19,645 nucleotides of DNA from Desulfobacteraceae bacterium (GCA_030620375.1 JAUXEW010000023.1:1-19645), one strand, 5' to 3'; counted from the first letter of the stretch, positions 6,125-14,652 are shown. A program made the numbers and translations. Notes: generated by a model not told the origin, from the letters alone.

Positions 6125-7993
6125 ATGGATAACCCGTCCATCGACCCCATCGTAAAAAATTTACTATCCCATTCAAATATTAAGCTATCATCCCCAATAG
6201 AAGCGTTATCCTCAATTCGATCCGGGGATCGGATTTTTTTTGGAACGGCATGCGCAACACCTAGATTGCTGATTCAAACCCTTGAAAATTTAGACAAACG
6301 CCTTTCCGATGTACAAATATATCGCTTTTTAACAGACGGTGCGATTTTGTATCAAGAAGGAAAGCCCAACACTCGATTTCAGCATAAAGTCTTTTTTGTG
6401 GGCGCGGATACTCGGGAAGCCATCAAGCATGGTAAAGCGGATTATATTCCGATTTCCATCGCTCAGGTGCCCAAAATGATCAAATCCGGTAGAATCCCCA
6501 TTGATGTCGCCTTGATCCAGGTATCACTGCCGGATGAACACGGTTTTGTCAGTCTTGGAGTATCCGTCGATATAACCTATGCTTCGGTTATGCATGCCCG
6601 GATGGTTATTGCTGAAATAAATCCAAATATGCCGATAACCTCAGGTGAAAGCCGTGTGCCGATAAGCAGGATCCATCATTTCGTTTGGACAAATTCACCC
6701 GTAATTGAATATAGCCATTCGCCGGCTGATGCCGTTGCCCAGCAAATCGCCCGATATGTGGCACGGATTATTGACGACGGCTCGACGCTACAGATTGGTT
6801 TGGGACGTATCCCCAATGAAATGCTAAAATATCTTACCAATCGCCGGGACCTTGGTATCCATTCAGATGTCATTACCGACCCGATTATAGATTTAATCGA
6901 AAGCGGCGTGATCACAGGAAAGGCCAAAACACTTCACAAAGGACAGGTCATCACCAGTTACTGCATGGGAACGAAACGCCTATATGACCTAATAGATCGC
7001 AATCCATTGTTTTCTTTTTACCCGATTGATTATGTTTGTGACCCATCCGTGATTTCACAAAACCATCAGATGGTTTCCGTTACCCAGGCATTTACGATCG
7101 ACCTGATGGGCCAAGTTTGTGCCGACCAATTTGAGGGAGAATTTTACAGCGGCGTGTCTACTCAGCCGGATTTTCTTCGAGGTTCGGCAGCTTCATCGGG
7201 AGGAAAACCCATCATATGTTTGGCATCTACAACAGATAACGAAGAGAAATCACGAATTCGGCCACTCCTTCTTTCGGGTGAAGGCGTTACCATACCACGA
7301 TCAGAAGTTCATTACGTCGTTACCGAATATGGAATCGCTTATCTGTTCGGAAAAACCATACGAGAGCGTGCCCTATCCTTAATCGAAATCGCCCACCCTT
7401 CCTTTCGATCACACCTGTTGGATGAGGCCAAACGCTTGGGATACGTCCGTCCGGAGCAGACGCTAAAAAGTAGAATCGCATATCCGTCTGAGGAGGAAAG
7501 AGAGCTTCAGTTAAAAAATAACACGGATGTTCTCATAAGACCTTCTAAGGCTTCGGATGTTGAAGGGATTCAGGATATATTTTACCATCTGAGCCCTAAA
7601 GACATTCAGACACGGTTCTTTACACGCCTTTCATCCCTTTCGATCTCTAAAGCGGAGCATCTTTGTAATGTTGACTACGAGAATGAAATGGCTTTTGTCG
7701 CGGTTGCCGGAGATCGGGAAAATGAACAAATTGTGGGAAGTTCATGTTATAGTGTCGATCCGGCCACCAATATGGCGGAAGTGGCCTATATGATTCGCCC
7801 GGAATGGCAAAATTTAGGTCTTGGGAAAGCTTTGCAGCAAAGGATAGGCGAATATGCCCGCTCCAAAGGGCTAAGGGGATTTACAGCGGATATTCTCCAG
7901 GAAAACAAGAAAATGCTAAACGTGATAAATTTATCGGGGGATGTATCCATGGAACAAGTTTTAGATGAATGCCGGGTAACGGTTCTTTTTTAA
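6125..7993 (+). CDS. Acetyl-CoA hydrolase/4-hydroxybutyrate CoA-transferase fused to GNAT domain
   Basis: A 622-residue two-domain protein. Residues 20-445 form an acyl-CoA hydrolase/transferase of the 4-hydroxybutyrate CoA-transferase type: SIRSGDRIFF (30-39), GLGRIPNEML (225-234), LGIHSDVITDPIIDLIESG (243-261), SGVSTQPDFLRGS (342-354) and VVTEYGIAYLFGKTIRERA (398-416). Residues 468-622 form a GNAT acetyltransferase with the acetyl-CoA-binding QNLGLGKAL segment (562-570). The first domain would move CoA between acyl-CoA and acetate-like acids; the second would acetylate a protein or small molecule. By-eye alignment puts Asp248 where these transferases usually have the catalytic Glu. GGAG lies 10 nt before the ATG. 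It is divergent from selD, with no obvious pathway partners. Domain calls are strong; the substrate is unknown. Confidence 0.88.
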   Translation: MDNPSIDPIVKNLLSHSNIKLSSPIEALSSIRSGDRIFFGTACATPRLLIQTLENLDKRLSDVQIYRFLTDGAILYQEGKPNTRFQHKVFFVGADTREAIKHGKADYIPISIAQVPKMIKSGRIPIDVALIQVSLPDEHGFVSLGVSVDITYASVMHARMVIAEINPNMPITSGESRVPISRIHHFVWTNSPVIEYSHSPADAVAQQIARYVARIIDDGSTLQIGLGRIPNEMLKYLTNRRDLGIHSDVITDPIIDLIESGVITGKAKTLHKGQVITSYCMGTKRLYDLIDRNPLFSFYPIDYVCDPSVISQNHQMVSVTQAFTIDLMGQVCADQFEGEFYSGVSTQPDFLRGSAASSGGKPIICLASTTDNEEKSRIRPLLLSGEGVTIPRSEVHYVVTEYGIAYLFGKTIRERALSLIEIAHPSFRSHLLDEAKRLGYVRPEQTLKSRIAYPSEEERELQLKNNTDVLIRPSKASDVEGIQDIFYHLSPKDIQTRFFTRLSSLSISKAEHLCNVDYENEMAFVAVAGDRENEQIVGSSCYSVDPATNMAEVAYMIRPEWQNLGLGKALQQRIGEYARSKGLRGFTADILQENKKMLNVINLSGDVSMEQVLDECRVTVLF

Positions 7994-8049
7994 TCTATTG
8001 TAGTTCCGGACATCAAATTCTTAAATAGACGACCGTCAGGCCTATCAAT

Positions 8050-8078
8050 CTTAAAATACAGCTTATACTGATTTTAAG
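8050..8078. terminator. AT-rich hairpin, possible terminator
   Basis: CTTAAAAT pairs with ATTTTAAG, and CAG with CTG inside it (one bulged A, 6-nt loop), 57 nt after the CoA-transferase stop. No T-run follows; a run of nine Cs does. It could be a weak terminator or an operator for the downstream gene. Confidence 0.3.
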
Positions 8079-8099
8079 TACCCCCCCCCTCTTCTTTCC

Positions 8100-8128
8100 T
8101 TGACATAATCGGCATATTGGCATAAAAA
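8100..8128 (+). promoter_or_regulatory. Possible promoter for the GerMN-EF-G operon
   Basis: A perfect TTGACA and a TAAAAA hexamer with a 17-nt spacer, about 90 nt upstream of the GerMN gene. It is the only good -35 box in this gap. Confidence 0.45.
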
Positions 8129-8217
8129 AACGAATTTATTCGATATTCAAATTATATACCGCACCACTAACCGGGGGAGATACAAAACGATTAACAACGC
8201 TATCTTATACCTGTAAA

Positions 8218-8787
8218 ATGCGGAAAAAACCTTTCTATTTAATATGGGTGCTCTCGATTTCTGCTGTCATTGTTATTTTATCAATGATTTTAAAAGCACC
8301 TTTAAAATCGGGCATAGAAAACCCTATTACAAAAAAGGCTCTAACGGACACCATCCGGCGACAGAACCGGGCCGTGGTCAATTTATACTTTTCCGATAAA
8401 GAAAAGCCATTTTTAATAGCCGAAAACCGGGCTCTCATATTTACCGACGACCCCGTAGCAATCGGCAAATCAATCATTAACAACCTTATAAAAGGTCCAA
8501 AGGAAGATCTAATGCGGACGATTCCTGTGGGAACAAAGCTTAACGCTTTTTATATCACAGAAAACCAAACAGCCTACGTTGATCTGACGGATACGATTAA
8601 AGAAAACCATCCGGGCGGCGTGATAACCGAACAGTTAACGATTTATTCAATTGTCAACTCCTTGATATTGAATATTCCTCAAATCGATGCTGTAAAAATA
8701 TTGATTGACGGCAGCGAGTCATTGACATTGGCCGGACACGTTGATCTTCGTTTTTCATTTAATGCCAATATGTTAATAGTTCGATGA
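8218..8787 (+). CDS. GerMN-domain protein with N-terminal membrane anchor
   Basis: A 189-residue protein. MRKK is followed by one hydrophobic span (about residues 6-26), with no lipobox cysteine, so it is probably membrane-anchored and faces the periplasm. Residues 50-185 fit the GerMN domain first seen in spore germination protein GerM: VVNLYFSDKEKPFL, NNLIKGP, RTIPVGTKLNAFYI, TAYVDLT and a final variable strand. The domain also occurs widely in non-sporeformers, where it is thought to act at the cell envelope. There is no good Shine-Dalgarno sequence. The stop overlaps the EF-G start (ATGA), so the two are translationally coupled. The role is unknown. Confidence 0.78.
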   Translation: MRKKPFYLIWVLSISAVIVILSMILKAPLKSGIENPITKKALTDTIRRQNRAVVNLYFSDKEKPFLIAENRALIFTDDPVAIGKSIINNLIKGPKEDLMRTIPVGTKLNAFYITENQTAYVDLTDTIKENHPGGVITEQLTIYSIVNSLILNIPQIDAVKILIDGSESLTLAGHVDLRFSFNANMLIVR

Positions 8788-10817
8788 CAAAAACAAGCAA
8801 AATAAACAATCTCAGAAATATCGGTATCATCGCTCACATCGACGCCGGAAAGACGACGGTGACCGAGCGAATTCTTTATTACACCGGAAGATCCCATAAA
8901 ATCGGCGAAGTTCATGATGGTGAGGCGGTAATGGACTGGATGCCTGATGAACAAGAGCGAGGCATTACGATTACCTCTGCGGTTACCACGTGCCGCTGGC
9001 GGAATTTCGACATTCAAGTGATTGACACGCCCGGACATGTTGATTTCACTATTGAAGTCGAGCGTTCACTAAGAGTCCTGGATGGTGCAATCGGCGTTTT
9101 TTGTGCAGTGGGGGGTGTGGAACCTCAATCCGAAACCGTCTGGCGGCAGGCAGATAAATATCATGTCCCAAAGATAACCTTTATTAACAAGATGGATAGA
9201 ATCGGCGCCAGTTTCTTCGGTACTATTGAAATGATGAAAAAGAAACTTAATGCCAACCCGCTTATCCTCCAACTACCGGTTGGCAAGGAAGACAATTTTA
9301 CCGGTATCATCGATCTGGTTGCCATGAAACAGATTGTCTGGGATGAGGATACCCTGGGGGCAACCTTCACAACCGGAGATATACCATCCGACTTGCTTGA
9401 AACCGCCAACGACTACCGAGAAAAACTAGTGGAAGCTGTTGCTGAAACAGACGATGAACTTATGGAAGCATATCTCTCTGAAAAAGAGATAGCTGCGGAA
9501 AAATTAAATAGTGCCATTCGAAAAGCTACAATCAATCTAAAATTTATCCCTGTCCTGTGTGGCTCGGCGCTGAAGAACAAGGGCGTCCAGCCCTTACTGG
9601 ATGCAATTGTCCGGTTTCTTCCGAGCCCGGTTGACATCCCTCCTATAAAAGGGATTCATCCTGAAACTGGGCAGATTATTGAATGTCATGCCCAAGAAAA
9701 AAGTCCTCTGGCGGCATTAATTTTTAAGGTTTCCATGATGGAAGGGAGAAAGCTTTCCTTTATCAGAATATACAGCGGTAAAATAAAGGCCGGAAGCGAT
9801 ATTTTTAACCCTGCACGGAAAATCACCGAAAAGCTTTCACGAATTTTAAGGATGCATGCCAATAAACGGGAGCGAATCGACAAGGCAGGTCCCGGGAGTA
9901 TCGTCGGTGTTATCGGATTAAAGGATTCTTCCACCGGTGAAACCCTGTGCTCTATCAGCGACCCTGTCCTTTTGGAAAAAATGGAGTTTTACGAGCCTGT
10001 GATTTCCATCGCTGTAGAGCCCAAAACCCATGCTGATCAAGAAAAATTCATTCAAGTCTTAAATAAATTTATTGCTGAAGATCCCACCTTAAAGGTTCGA
10101 GAAGACCGGGACACCGGCCAAACTATTTTATCCGGGATGGGTGAACTTCACCTCGAAGTCATCATCAGTCGCATGCAGCGTGAGTTTAAAACCAGTGTCA
10201 ATGTAGGCAAACCTCAGGTTGTTTATCGAGAATCAATCCAAAAAAAAGCCCAAGCCTCTGCGATTTTTGATCGTGAAGTTGCCGGAAAGCGCCATTTTGG
10301 TGGCGTCTCCTTAAAAATTATTCCCTTGGCCAGAGGAGAAGGAAATCGATTTAAATCCGAAATTTCAGCGGAAACCCTCCCTGAAATATTCATCCCGTCC
10401 ATTGAAAAAAGTGTATGTGATGCATTGGAAAACGGATCTCTCATGGGCTATCCTGTAGTTGATACGGAAGTGATATTAACCGGTGGGTCATACAAAGAAT
10501 CATTGAGTTCGGAACTGGCTTATACCGTTAGCACGTCCATGGCCTGCAGGAACGCATTGCAGAAAGGGGACCCTTTTCTCCTGGAGCCGATTATGGATGT
10601 TGAAGTTTTTGTTCCCGAACCGTATACGGGAGAGATCATTGGGGATTTGAATTCACGAAACGGGAAAATAGAAGCCATAGAACACAAAATGGGGGTACAG
10701 GTTATTAAAGCAACGATACCGCTTTCAAAAATGTTCGGTTATTCAACTTCATTAAGGTCCACCACACAGGGAAGAGGCACGTTTACCATGCAATTTTCCC
10801 ATTTTGACAAAGCTTGA
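8784..10817 (+). CDS. fusA: Elongation factor G, divergent paralogue
   Basis: A 677-residue translational GTPase with all five G motifs: AHIDAGKTT (17-25), RGITITSA, DTPGHVDF, NKMDR and GSALKNKG. The EF-G domains II-V follow, ending in TTQGRGTFTMQFSHF. It is slightly shorter than canonical EF-G (about 690-704) and sits outside a ribosomal-protein (str) operon. In domain IV the usual GGRGQYGHV loop is replaced by EVAGKRHFGGV. The GSYHDVDSSE tip is GSYKESLSSE, with Lys571 at the position of E. coli His583, which is important for translocation. This suggests a specialised paralogue. Deltaproteobacteria are known to carry split translocation and recycling EF-Gs (the spdEFG1/spdEFG2 types); I cannot say which this is. 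Its start overlaps the GerMN stop. Confidence 0.9.
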   Translation: MTKTSKINNLRNIGIIAHIDAGKTTVTERILYYTGRSHKIGEVHDGEAVMDWMPDEQERGITITSAVTTCRWRNFDIQVIDTPGHVDFTIEVERSLRVLDGAIGVFCAVGGVEPQSETVWRQADKYHVPKITFINKMDRIGASFFGTIEMMKKKLNANPLILQLPVGKEDNFTGIIDLVAMKQIVWDEDTLGATFTTGDIPSDLLETANDYREKLVEAVAETDDELMEAYLSEKEIAAEKLNSAIRKATINLKFIPVLCGSALKNKGVQPLLDAIVRFLPSPVDIPPIKGIHPETGQIIECHAQEKSPLAALIFKVSMMEGRKLSFIRIYSGKIKAGSDIFNPARKITEKLSRILRMHANKRERIDKAGPGSIVGVIGLKDSSTGETLCSISDPVLLEKMEFYEPVISIAVEPKTHADQEKFIQVLNKFIAEDPTLKVREDRDTGQTILSGMGELHLEVIISRMQREFKTSVNVGKPQVVYRESIQKKAQASAIFDREVAGKRHFGGVSLKIIPLARGEGNRFKSEISAETLPEIFIPSIEKSVCDALENGSLMGYPVVDTEVILTGGSYKESLSSELAYTVSTSMACRNALQKGDPFLLEPIMDVEVFVPEPYTGEIIGDLNSRNGKIEAIEHKMGVQVIKATIPLSKMFGYSTSLRSTTQGRGTFTMQFSHFDKA

Positions 10818-10822
10818 CCAAT

Positions 10823-12241
10823 CTAAAGATTTCGTTTGGGTTGATTTTTTCCGGTCTTGCGAACTTCCTTAAGCATTTCCTTGATTTTTTCCAGCATTAC
10901 AGGATCGCTGATGTGCTCTGATGCTTTTTCCAGGTGAAACATTGCCGTTCTCAGCTCACCCTTATTCTTATAAAAAATACCCAAATAGTAATGGGCATCT
11001 CCCAATTGTCCCATTTTTCCATACGCCTCACCCAAAAAATAATGACCAGAAGCATAATCCGGTTTTTTTTGAACAAGGTTTTCTAATACGAATACCGCTT
11101 TTTGGAATTCCCCGACTTCCAACTCTGTCCGCCCTAAATAAAAAAAGGCGTCGGGGTTATATGGAATCGCCTGAACCGCGTCTTTCAGAACAATCAACGC
11201 CTGTGAATATTGACCGTTTAAGAAATAAATCTTGCCAAGATCACTTAACATGTATGAATCAAAAGCCCTGTTTTTCAGCGCGGTTTTCATATAAAATTCA
11301 GCTTTCTCTCGGTTTCCCAATCGAGCGTAAACCATACCCAATCCATAATGCGCTATGGAATCTTCAGGGTCTTTGTCAATAGCGGCTTTGAATCTCCTTA
11401 ACGCAGCAGCTTCTTCACCATAAACAGCCACAAGCTTGGTATGCGCCATGTTGAAGCCGTCAGGGTTTGAATTTGGTTTCACGGTTGTTTTATTGCTATC
11501 CAACCAGGTGCCGATATATGCAATCCGATCCTCAGAAGCCGGATGGGTCCTCAAATAGGTAGGGACTTGATCCGAGCCAAACCATTCCGTTCCTCGTATT
11601 TTTTTTAGCATGGTCAGAAGACCGGAACCGGAATATCCTGCCGCGGCAATGTATTTTAAGCCGAGCTGGTCCGCCTGCATTTCATCCTCCCGGCTATATG
11701 ACAGAGACAAGGATTGGCCTGCGGCAATCGAACCGATAGACAGGGCACTGGCTGCTGTTTCCATACCTCCCACACCAAGAAAAATTCCCGCCGCAATGCC
11801 GGCCAGGGCAATCATATTGATTTTTGACGATTGTTCAATTCTTTGGGAGATGTGGCGGCATTCCACATGGGCAATTTCATGAGCTAAGATCCCCGCCAGT
11901 TCTTCTTCATTTTCCATGGCCCCAAAAAGCCCGCTGTTAATAAAAACATGCCCCGCCGGAGCGGCAAAAGCATTATAAACATCTTCTTTGATCACGTAAA
12001 ACCGATAGGTAAAATTCCGGTTTGGGAAAACCGAAGCAATATGCCGTCCCACCCTATTTACATAATCGATGATTAATGGGTCCTCAATAAGGTCGTAATG
12101 TTTAAGAACAGCTTTCATAAACTCCCGACCCATCTCTTCTTCCTCTTGGATGGAAATGGGAAACGCCCTTATCGGAAAAATAAGGATAATTAAAAATACG
12201 ACCCCGGTGCATGCAAGCCATTTTGTGTTTCGAAACGTCAT
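10823..12241 (-). CDS. Secreted M48 metalloprotease with TPR repeats (BepA-like)
   Basis: A 472-residue protein. An N-terminal signal peptide or anchor (hydrophobic residues about 9-26) places it in the periplasm. Residues 35-265 are an M48 peptidase with the zinc motif HEIAH (121-125) and a downstream SREDEMQAD segment whose Glu187 is the likely third ligand. The C-terminal half (about 270-465) consists of tandem TPR units such as AHYGLGMVYARLG, YNPDAFFYLGRTELEVG and ASGHYFLGEAYGKMG. This arrangement matches BepA (YfgC), which assists or degrades outer-membrane proteins during assembly. The gene ends 5 bp from the stop of the convergent EF-G gene, with no terminator between them. A Lys/Arg-rich tail ends the protein. 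Confidence 0.9.
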   Translation of the reverse strand: MTFRNTKWLACTGVVFLIILIFPIRAFPISIQEEEEMGREFMKAVLKHYDLIEDPLIIDYVNRVGRHIASVFPNRNFTYRFYVIKEDVYNAFAAPAGHVFINSGLFGAMENEEELAGILAHEIAHVECRHISQRIEQSSKINMIALAGIAAGIFLGVGGMETAASALSIGSIAAGQSLSLSYSREDEMQADQLGLKYIAAAGYSGSGLLTMLKKIRGTEWFGSDQVPTYLRTHPASEDRIAYIGTWLDSNKTTVKPNSNPDGFNMAHTKLVAVYGEEAAALRRFKAAIDKDPEDSIAHYGLGMVYARLGNREKAEFYMKTALKNRAFDSYMLSDLGKIYFLNGQYSQALIVLKDAVQAIPYNPDAFFYLGRTELEVGEFQKAVFVLENLVQKKPDYASGHYFLGEAYGKMGQLGDAHYYLGIFYKNKGELRTAMFHLEKASEHISDPVMLEKIKEMLKEVRKTGKNQPKRNL

Positions 12242-12290
12242 GAATACCCCATTATTATTGAGCTATAAATAGGCCCTCCTCCGATATCCG

Positions 12291-12318
12291 AAAATACGCT
12301 ATCGATCCAGAGTATCAA
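12291..12318 (-). promoter_or_regulatory. Possible promoter for the M48 protease gene
   Basis: On the minus strand, TTGATA and TATTTT with a 16-nt spacer, about 55 nt upstream of the start codon. A GGAGGAGGG stretch lies between it and the gene but is too far (about 30 nt) to be the ribosome-binding site of the chosen ATG. Confidence 0.3.
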
Positions 12319-12363
12319 GCGCCCATTTAATGATCTTAATTATTTCAATTATACTTTATCTCC

Positions 12364-12392
12364 TTTTCAAATTGCAAGATTTATGGTATATA
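12364..12392 (+). promoter_or_regulatory. parA: Possible parA promoter giving a very short leader
   Basis: TTTTCA and TATATA with a 17-nt spacer end 10 nt before the parA ATG at 12402. If used, transcription would start at or within a few bases of the ATG. The alternating TA run leaves the exact -10 uncertain. Confidence 0.3.
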
Positions 12393-12401
12393 TATAGGGT
12401 T

Positions 12402-13163
12402 ATGTCTCAAATTATATGCATAGCCAATCAAAAAGGCGGTGTCGGGAAAACGACAACGGCAATTAATCTGTCTGCCGCCCTGGCGGTTTCCGAAAAAAAA
12501 ACGCTTCTAGTTGATTGTGATCCCCAGGGAAACTCCACGACCGGTTTGGGATTTAATAAAGCCGCTATGGATAAAACATTATATCATGGTTTAATTGGCA
12601 AATCCGATGCCGATAGTCTGATTTTAAATAGCGATATCGATACCTTAAAAATAATACCCTCTCGGGTGGAACTCATCGGGTTTGAAGTTGAAATGATGCC
12701 CAAGCCAAACCGGGAAATAGCTTTAAAAATCCTTCTGGAGAATCTTAAAACTGATTTTGATTATATCATCTTAGACTGTCCCCCCTCGTTAAGCCTATTG
12801 ACGGTAAATGCCATGACAGCCGCTGATGCCGTATTAATCACCCTTCAATGTGAATTTTATGCATTGGAAGGACTGGGGCAACTCCTGCAAACGATCAAGC
12901 GGATAAAGCAGAGGCTGAACCCGAAACTGGCCATCACCGGCATTCTTTTAACCATGTTTGACAAACGGACGAATTTGTCCCGACAAGTAGCTGAAGATGC
13001 AAGGAAATATTTTAAACACCTTGTGTTTAAGACTACGATTCCGAGAAACGTTCGCTTGGGTGAAGCACCAAGCTTCGGAAAGCCGATTTTACTGTACGAT
13101 GCAATGTCCACCGGTGCCATGAGCTATTTTTCCCTTGCGAAAGAAATCCTGAATAGTTCATAA
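12402..13163 (+). CDS. parA: ParA/Soj chromosome-partitioning ATPase
   Basis: A 253-residue deviant-Walker ATPase. KGGVGKTTT (residues 11-19) contains both signature lysines, followed by VDCDPQGNST (switch I region) and DYIILDCPPSLSLLT (Walker B). It drives segregation of ParB-parS complexes over the nucleoid. The longest open frame begins at 12330, but the extra 24 residues are hydrophobic, unlike any ParA N-terminus, and come from an AT-rich promoter-like stretch; starting at 12402 gives MSQIICIANQKGG and the usual Soj length. AGGG lies only 2 nt before this ATG, so initiation may be unusual. parB follows after 51 bp, the standard chromosomal arrangement. Confidence 0.95.
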   Translation: MSQIICIANQKGGVGKTTTAINLSAALAVSEKKTLLVDCDPQGNSTTGLGFNKAAMDKTLYHGLIGKSDADSLILNSDIDTLKIIPSRVELIGFEVEMMPKPNREIALKILLENLKTDFDYIILDCPPSLSLLTVNAMTAADAVLITLQCEFYALEGLGQLLQTIKRIKQRLNPKLAITGILLTMFDKRTNLSRQVAEDARKYFKHLVFKTTIPRNVRLGEAPSFGKPILLYDAMSTGAMSYFSLAKEILNSS

Positions 13164-13214
13164 CGATCTTATTATTACATAATAAAAATAATACAAAAAC
13201 TGCCGGACCAAAAC

Positions 13215-14114
13215 ATGGAAAAATCAAAGCATAATAAAAAAGTCGGCCGGAAGACCGTCAAGCGAAAAATAGCGCTGGGAAAAGGTCTTGATGCACTTAT
13301 CCCTAGCATTGAATCCTTTGAAGCATCACTTCAGGGATATGTTGAGTGTGATATCGATCAGATTTTACCAAACCGCTACCAGCCGAGAGAACGGTTTTCC
13401 GAAAAAGAACTTGAAGATTTAAGCCGGTCCATCAAACAGCAAGGAATTATTCAACCGCTTTTGGTCCGAGATACCGGAAATGGATATGAACTCATTGCCG
13501 GTGAACGGCGACTCCGGGCTGCAAAAATGGCGGGGCTTAATGAGGTCCCTGTGATCATAAAGGATGTCTCTGATGAGAACTTACTGGAGCTCTCGATAAT
13601 TGAAAATATTCACCGGGAAAATTTAACCCCCATTGAGGAGGCGGAGGCCTATCACCAGCTGATTTCCGAATTTGACTTGACCCAAGACCAGGTTGCGCAG
13701 CGCGTGGGTAAAAGCCGGTCCGCTGTTGCCAATCTGTTACGACTTAGACACTTACCGGTTGAAATAAAAGCCAGTATCACTGACGGCACCCTTACCATGG
13801 GACATGCAAGAGCGCTTCTGGGTACGGAAAATAAAGCTCAACAAACATCTGTTTGGCGAACTGTTATCTCCAAAAAACTATCGGTCAGGGAAACGGAAGC
13901 ATTGATCAACCGATTAAAAACTGAAAAGAAAAAACACCCCCGGTCCAGCATTAGTTCAGATGATATTTATTTTATCAGCTTAGCGGAAGACCTTTCCCGC
14001 AACTTTGGAACCAAAGTCTTTTTCCAGAGATCGAGAAAGAAGGGAAAGGTTGTGTTTGAATACTATAATAACGAGGATCTGGACAGACTGCTGGGCCTTT
14101 GGCAAAAGAATTGA
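13215..14114 (+). CDS. parB: ParB/Spo0J chromosome-partitioning protein
   Basis: A 299-residue CTP-dependent DNA clamp. A basic N-terminus with LGKGLDALIP (21-30) is the ParA-stimulating segment. The ParB nuclease-like domain follows, with GERRLRA (96-102, the CTP-binding C-motif) and ENIHRENL (130-137). A helix-turn-helix sits at about 156-178 (LTQDQVAQRVGKSRSAVANLL), then the DGTLTMGHARALL linker (190-202) and a C-terminal dimerisation region. I found no canonical parS (TGTTNCACGTGNAACA) in the window. It is the second gene of a parAB operon, and a shortened copy of the hairpin repeat begins 2 bp after its stop. Confidence 0.95.
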   Translation: MEKSKHNKKVGRKTVKRKIALGKGLDALIPSIESFEASLQGYVECDIDQILPNRYQPRERFSEKELEDLSRSIKQQGIIQPLLVRDTGNGYELIAGERRLRAAKMAGLNEVPVIIKDVSDENLLELSIIENIHRENLTPIEEAEAYHQLISEFDLTQDQVAQRVGKSRSAVANLLRLRHLPVEIKASITDGTLTMGHARALLGTENKAQQTSVWRTVISKKLSVRETEALINRLKTEKKKHPRSSISSDDIYFISLAEDLSRNFGTKVFFQRSRKKGKVVFEYYNNEDLDRLLGLWQKN

Positions 14115-14115
14115 T

Positions 14116-14172
14116 GAGCCCCCCCCCCGCCAAGCTACGGGGAATGCGCTCGTTGTTGCGGTTTTAGTTGAC
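14116..14172 (+). repeat. Hairpin repeat family, copy 3 (internally deleted)
   Basis: It begins 2 bp after the parB stop. GAGC, a run of ten Cs and a short stem (CCCCG/CGGGG) are followed by GGGGAAT, which joins directly to TGCGCTCGTTGTTGCGGTT. The longer copies have a TCTTC...CCGNAAGG block and about 20 further bases between these parts. I read this as a shortened copy of the 18104-18195 element. Confidence 0.5.
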
Positions 14173-14211
14173 GAACGAAAACATAAAGTTCAAACCGAGT
14201 AATATTAAAAT

Positions 14212-14652
14212 ATGAAACAGATATGCGTGATTGACGGGCAGGGCGGCGGAATCGGAAGTGCGATTATAAAAAAGCTTAAAGTGGTTTATGAAGAAACCAT
14301 TGAAATCATCGCTATCGGCACAAATGCGATAGCAACCGCCCAGATGTTAAAGGCAATGGCCAACCGCGGTGCTACCGGTGAGAACGCTGTTACTCATACC
14401 GTCAAATCGGTTGATGTGATCATCGGGCCTGTTGCGATTATTATTGCAAATGCCATGATGGGTGAAGTTACGCCAAAAATGGCTGAAGCTGTCTCGAGTA
14501 GTCCGGCAAAAAAGATACTTGTCCCATTGTCTCGAGAAAACATTGAAATCGTCGGAACGCCTTCAATCCCGCTACCACATCTGATTGATCTTCTTATTCA
14601 GGAAAATTTAAAAAAATGGTTAGACAAAATAAAGGATGAACAACATGTGTGA
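14212..14652 (+). CDS. DUF3842 family protein
   Basis: A 146-residue protein that I recognise as DUF3842. It opens with ICVIDGQGGGIGSAI (3-17), a glycine-rich loop after a first beta strand as in nucleotide-binding Rossmann-like folds. NAIATAQMLKAMANRGATGENA (38-59), a hydrophobic VIIGPVAIIIANAMMGE core and PLSRENIEIVGTP (109-121) follow. It has no signal peptide or membrane span and is probably cytoplasmic. No biochemical function is established to my knowledge. Its last 8 nt overlap the start of a CooT-like nickel-binding gene, so the two are translationally coupled, hinting at a role in nickel or CO dehydrogenase-type metallochemistry. The ribosome-binding site is weak. Confidence 0.85.
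   Translation: MKQICVIDGQGGGIGSAIIKKLKVVYEETIEIIAIGTNAIATAQMLKAMANRGATGENAVTHTVKSVDVIIGPVAIIIANAMMGEVTPKMAEAVSSSPAKKILVPLSRENIEIVGTPSIPLPHLIDLLIQENLKKWLDKIKDEQHV

Noticed and set aside
8081..8089. Nine-C tract as a phase-variation switch
   Set aside because: It lies outside coding sequence and upstream of the candidate promoter; homopolymer length may also be a sequencing artefact.
8982..8994. CACGTG in the EF-G gene (and another near 4173) as parS sites
   Set aside because: Flanking bases do not match TGTTNCACGTGNAACA; only the hexamer core is shared.
10921..11382. 153-codon plus-strand open frame
   Set aside because: It lies wholly antisense to the M48-TPR gene, whose motifs are clear; its composition is that of a shadow frame.
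12330..12401. Upstream ATG extension of parA
   Set aside because: It would add 24 hydrophobic residues not seen in ParA proteins, and the DNA is AT-rich promoter-like sequence.
14005..14202. 65-codon plus-strand frame overlapping the parB end
   Set aside because: Mostly an alternative frame of parB running into the ten-C repeat; no start signal or known domain.
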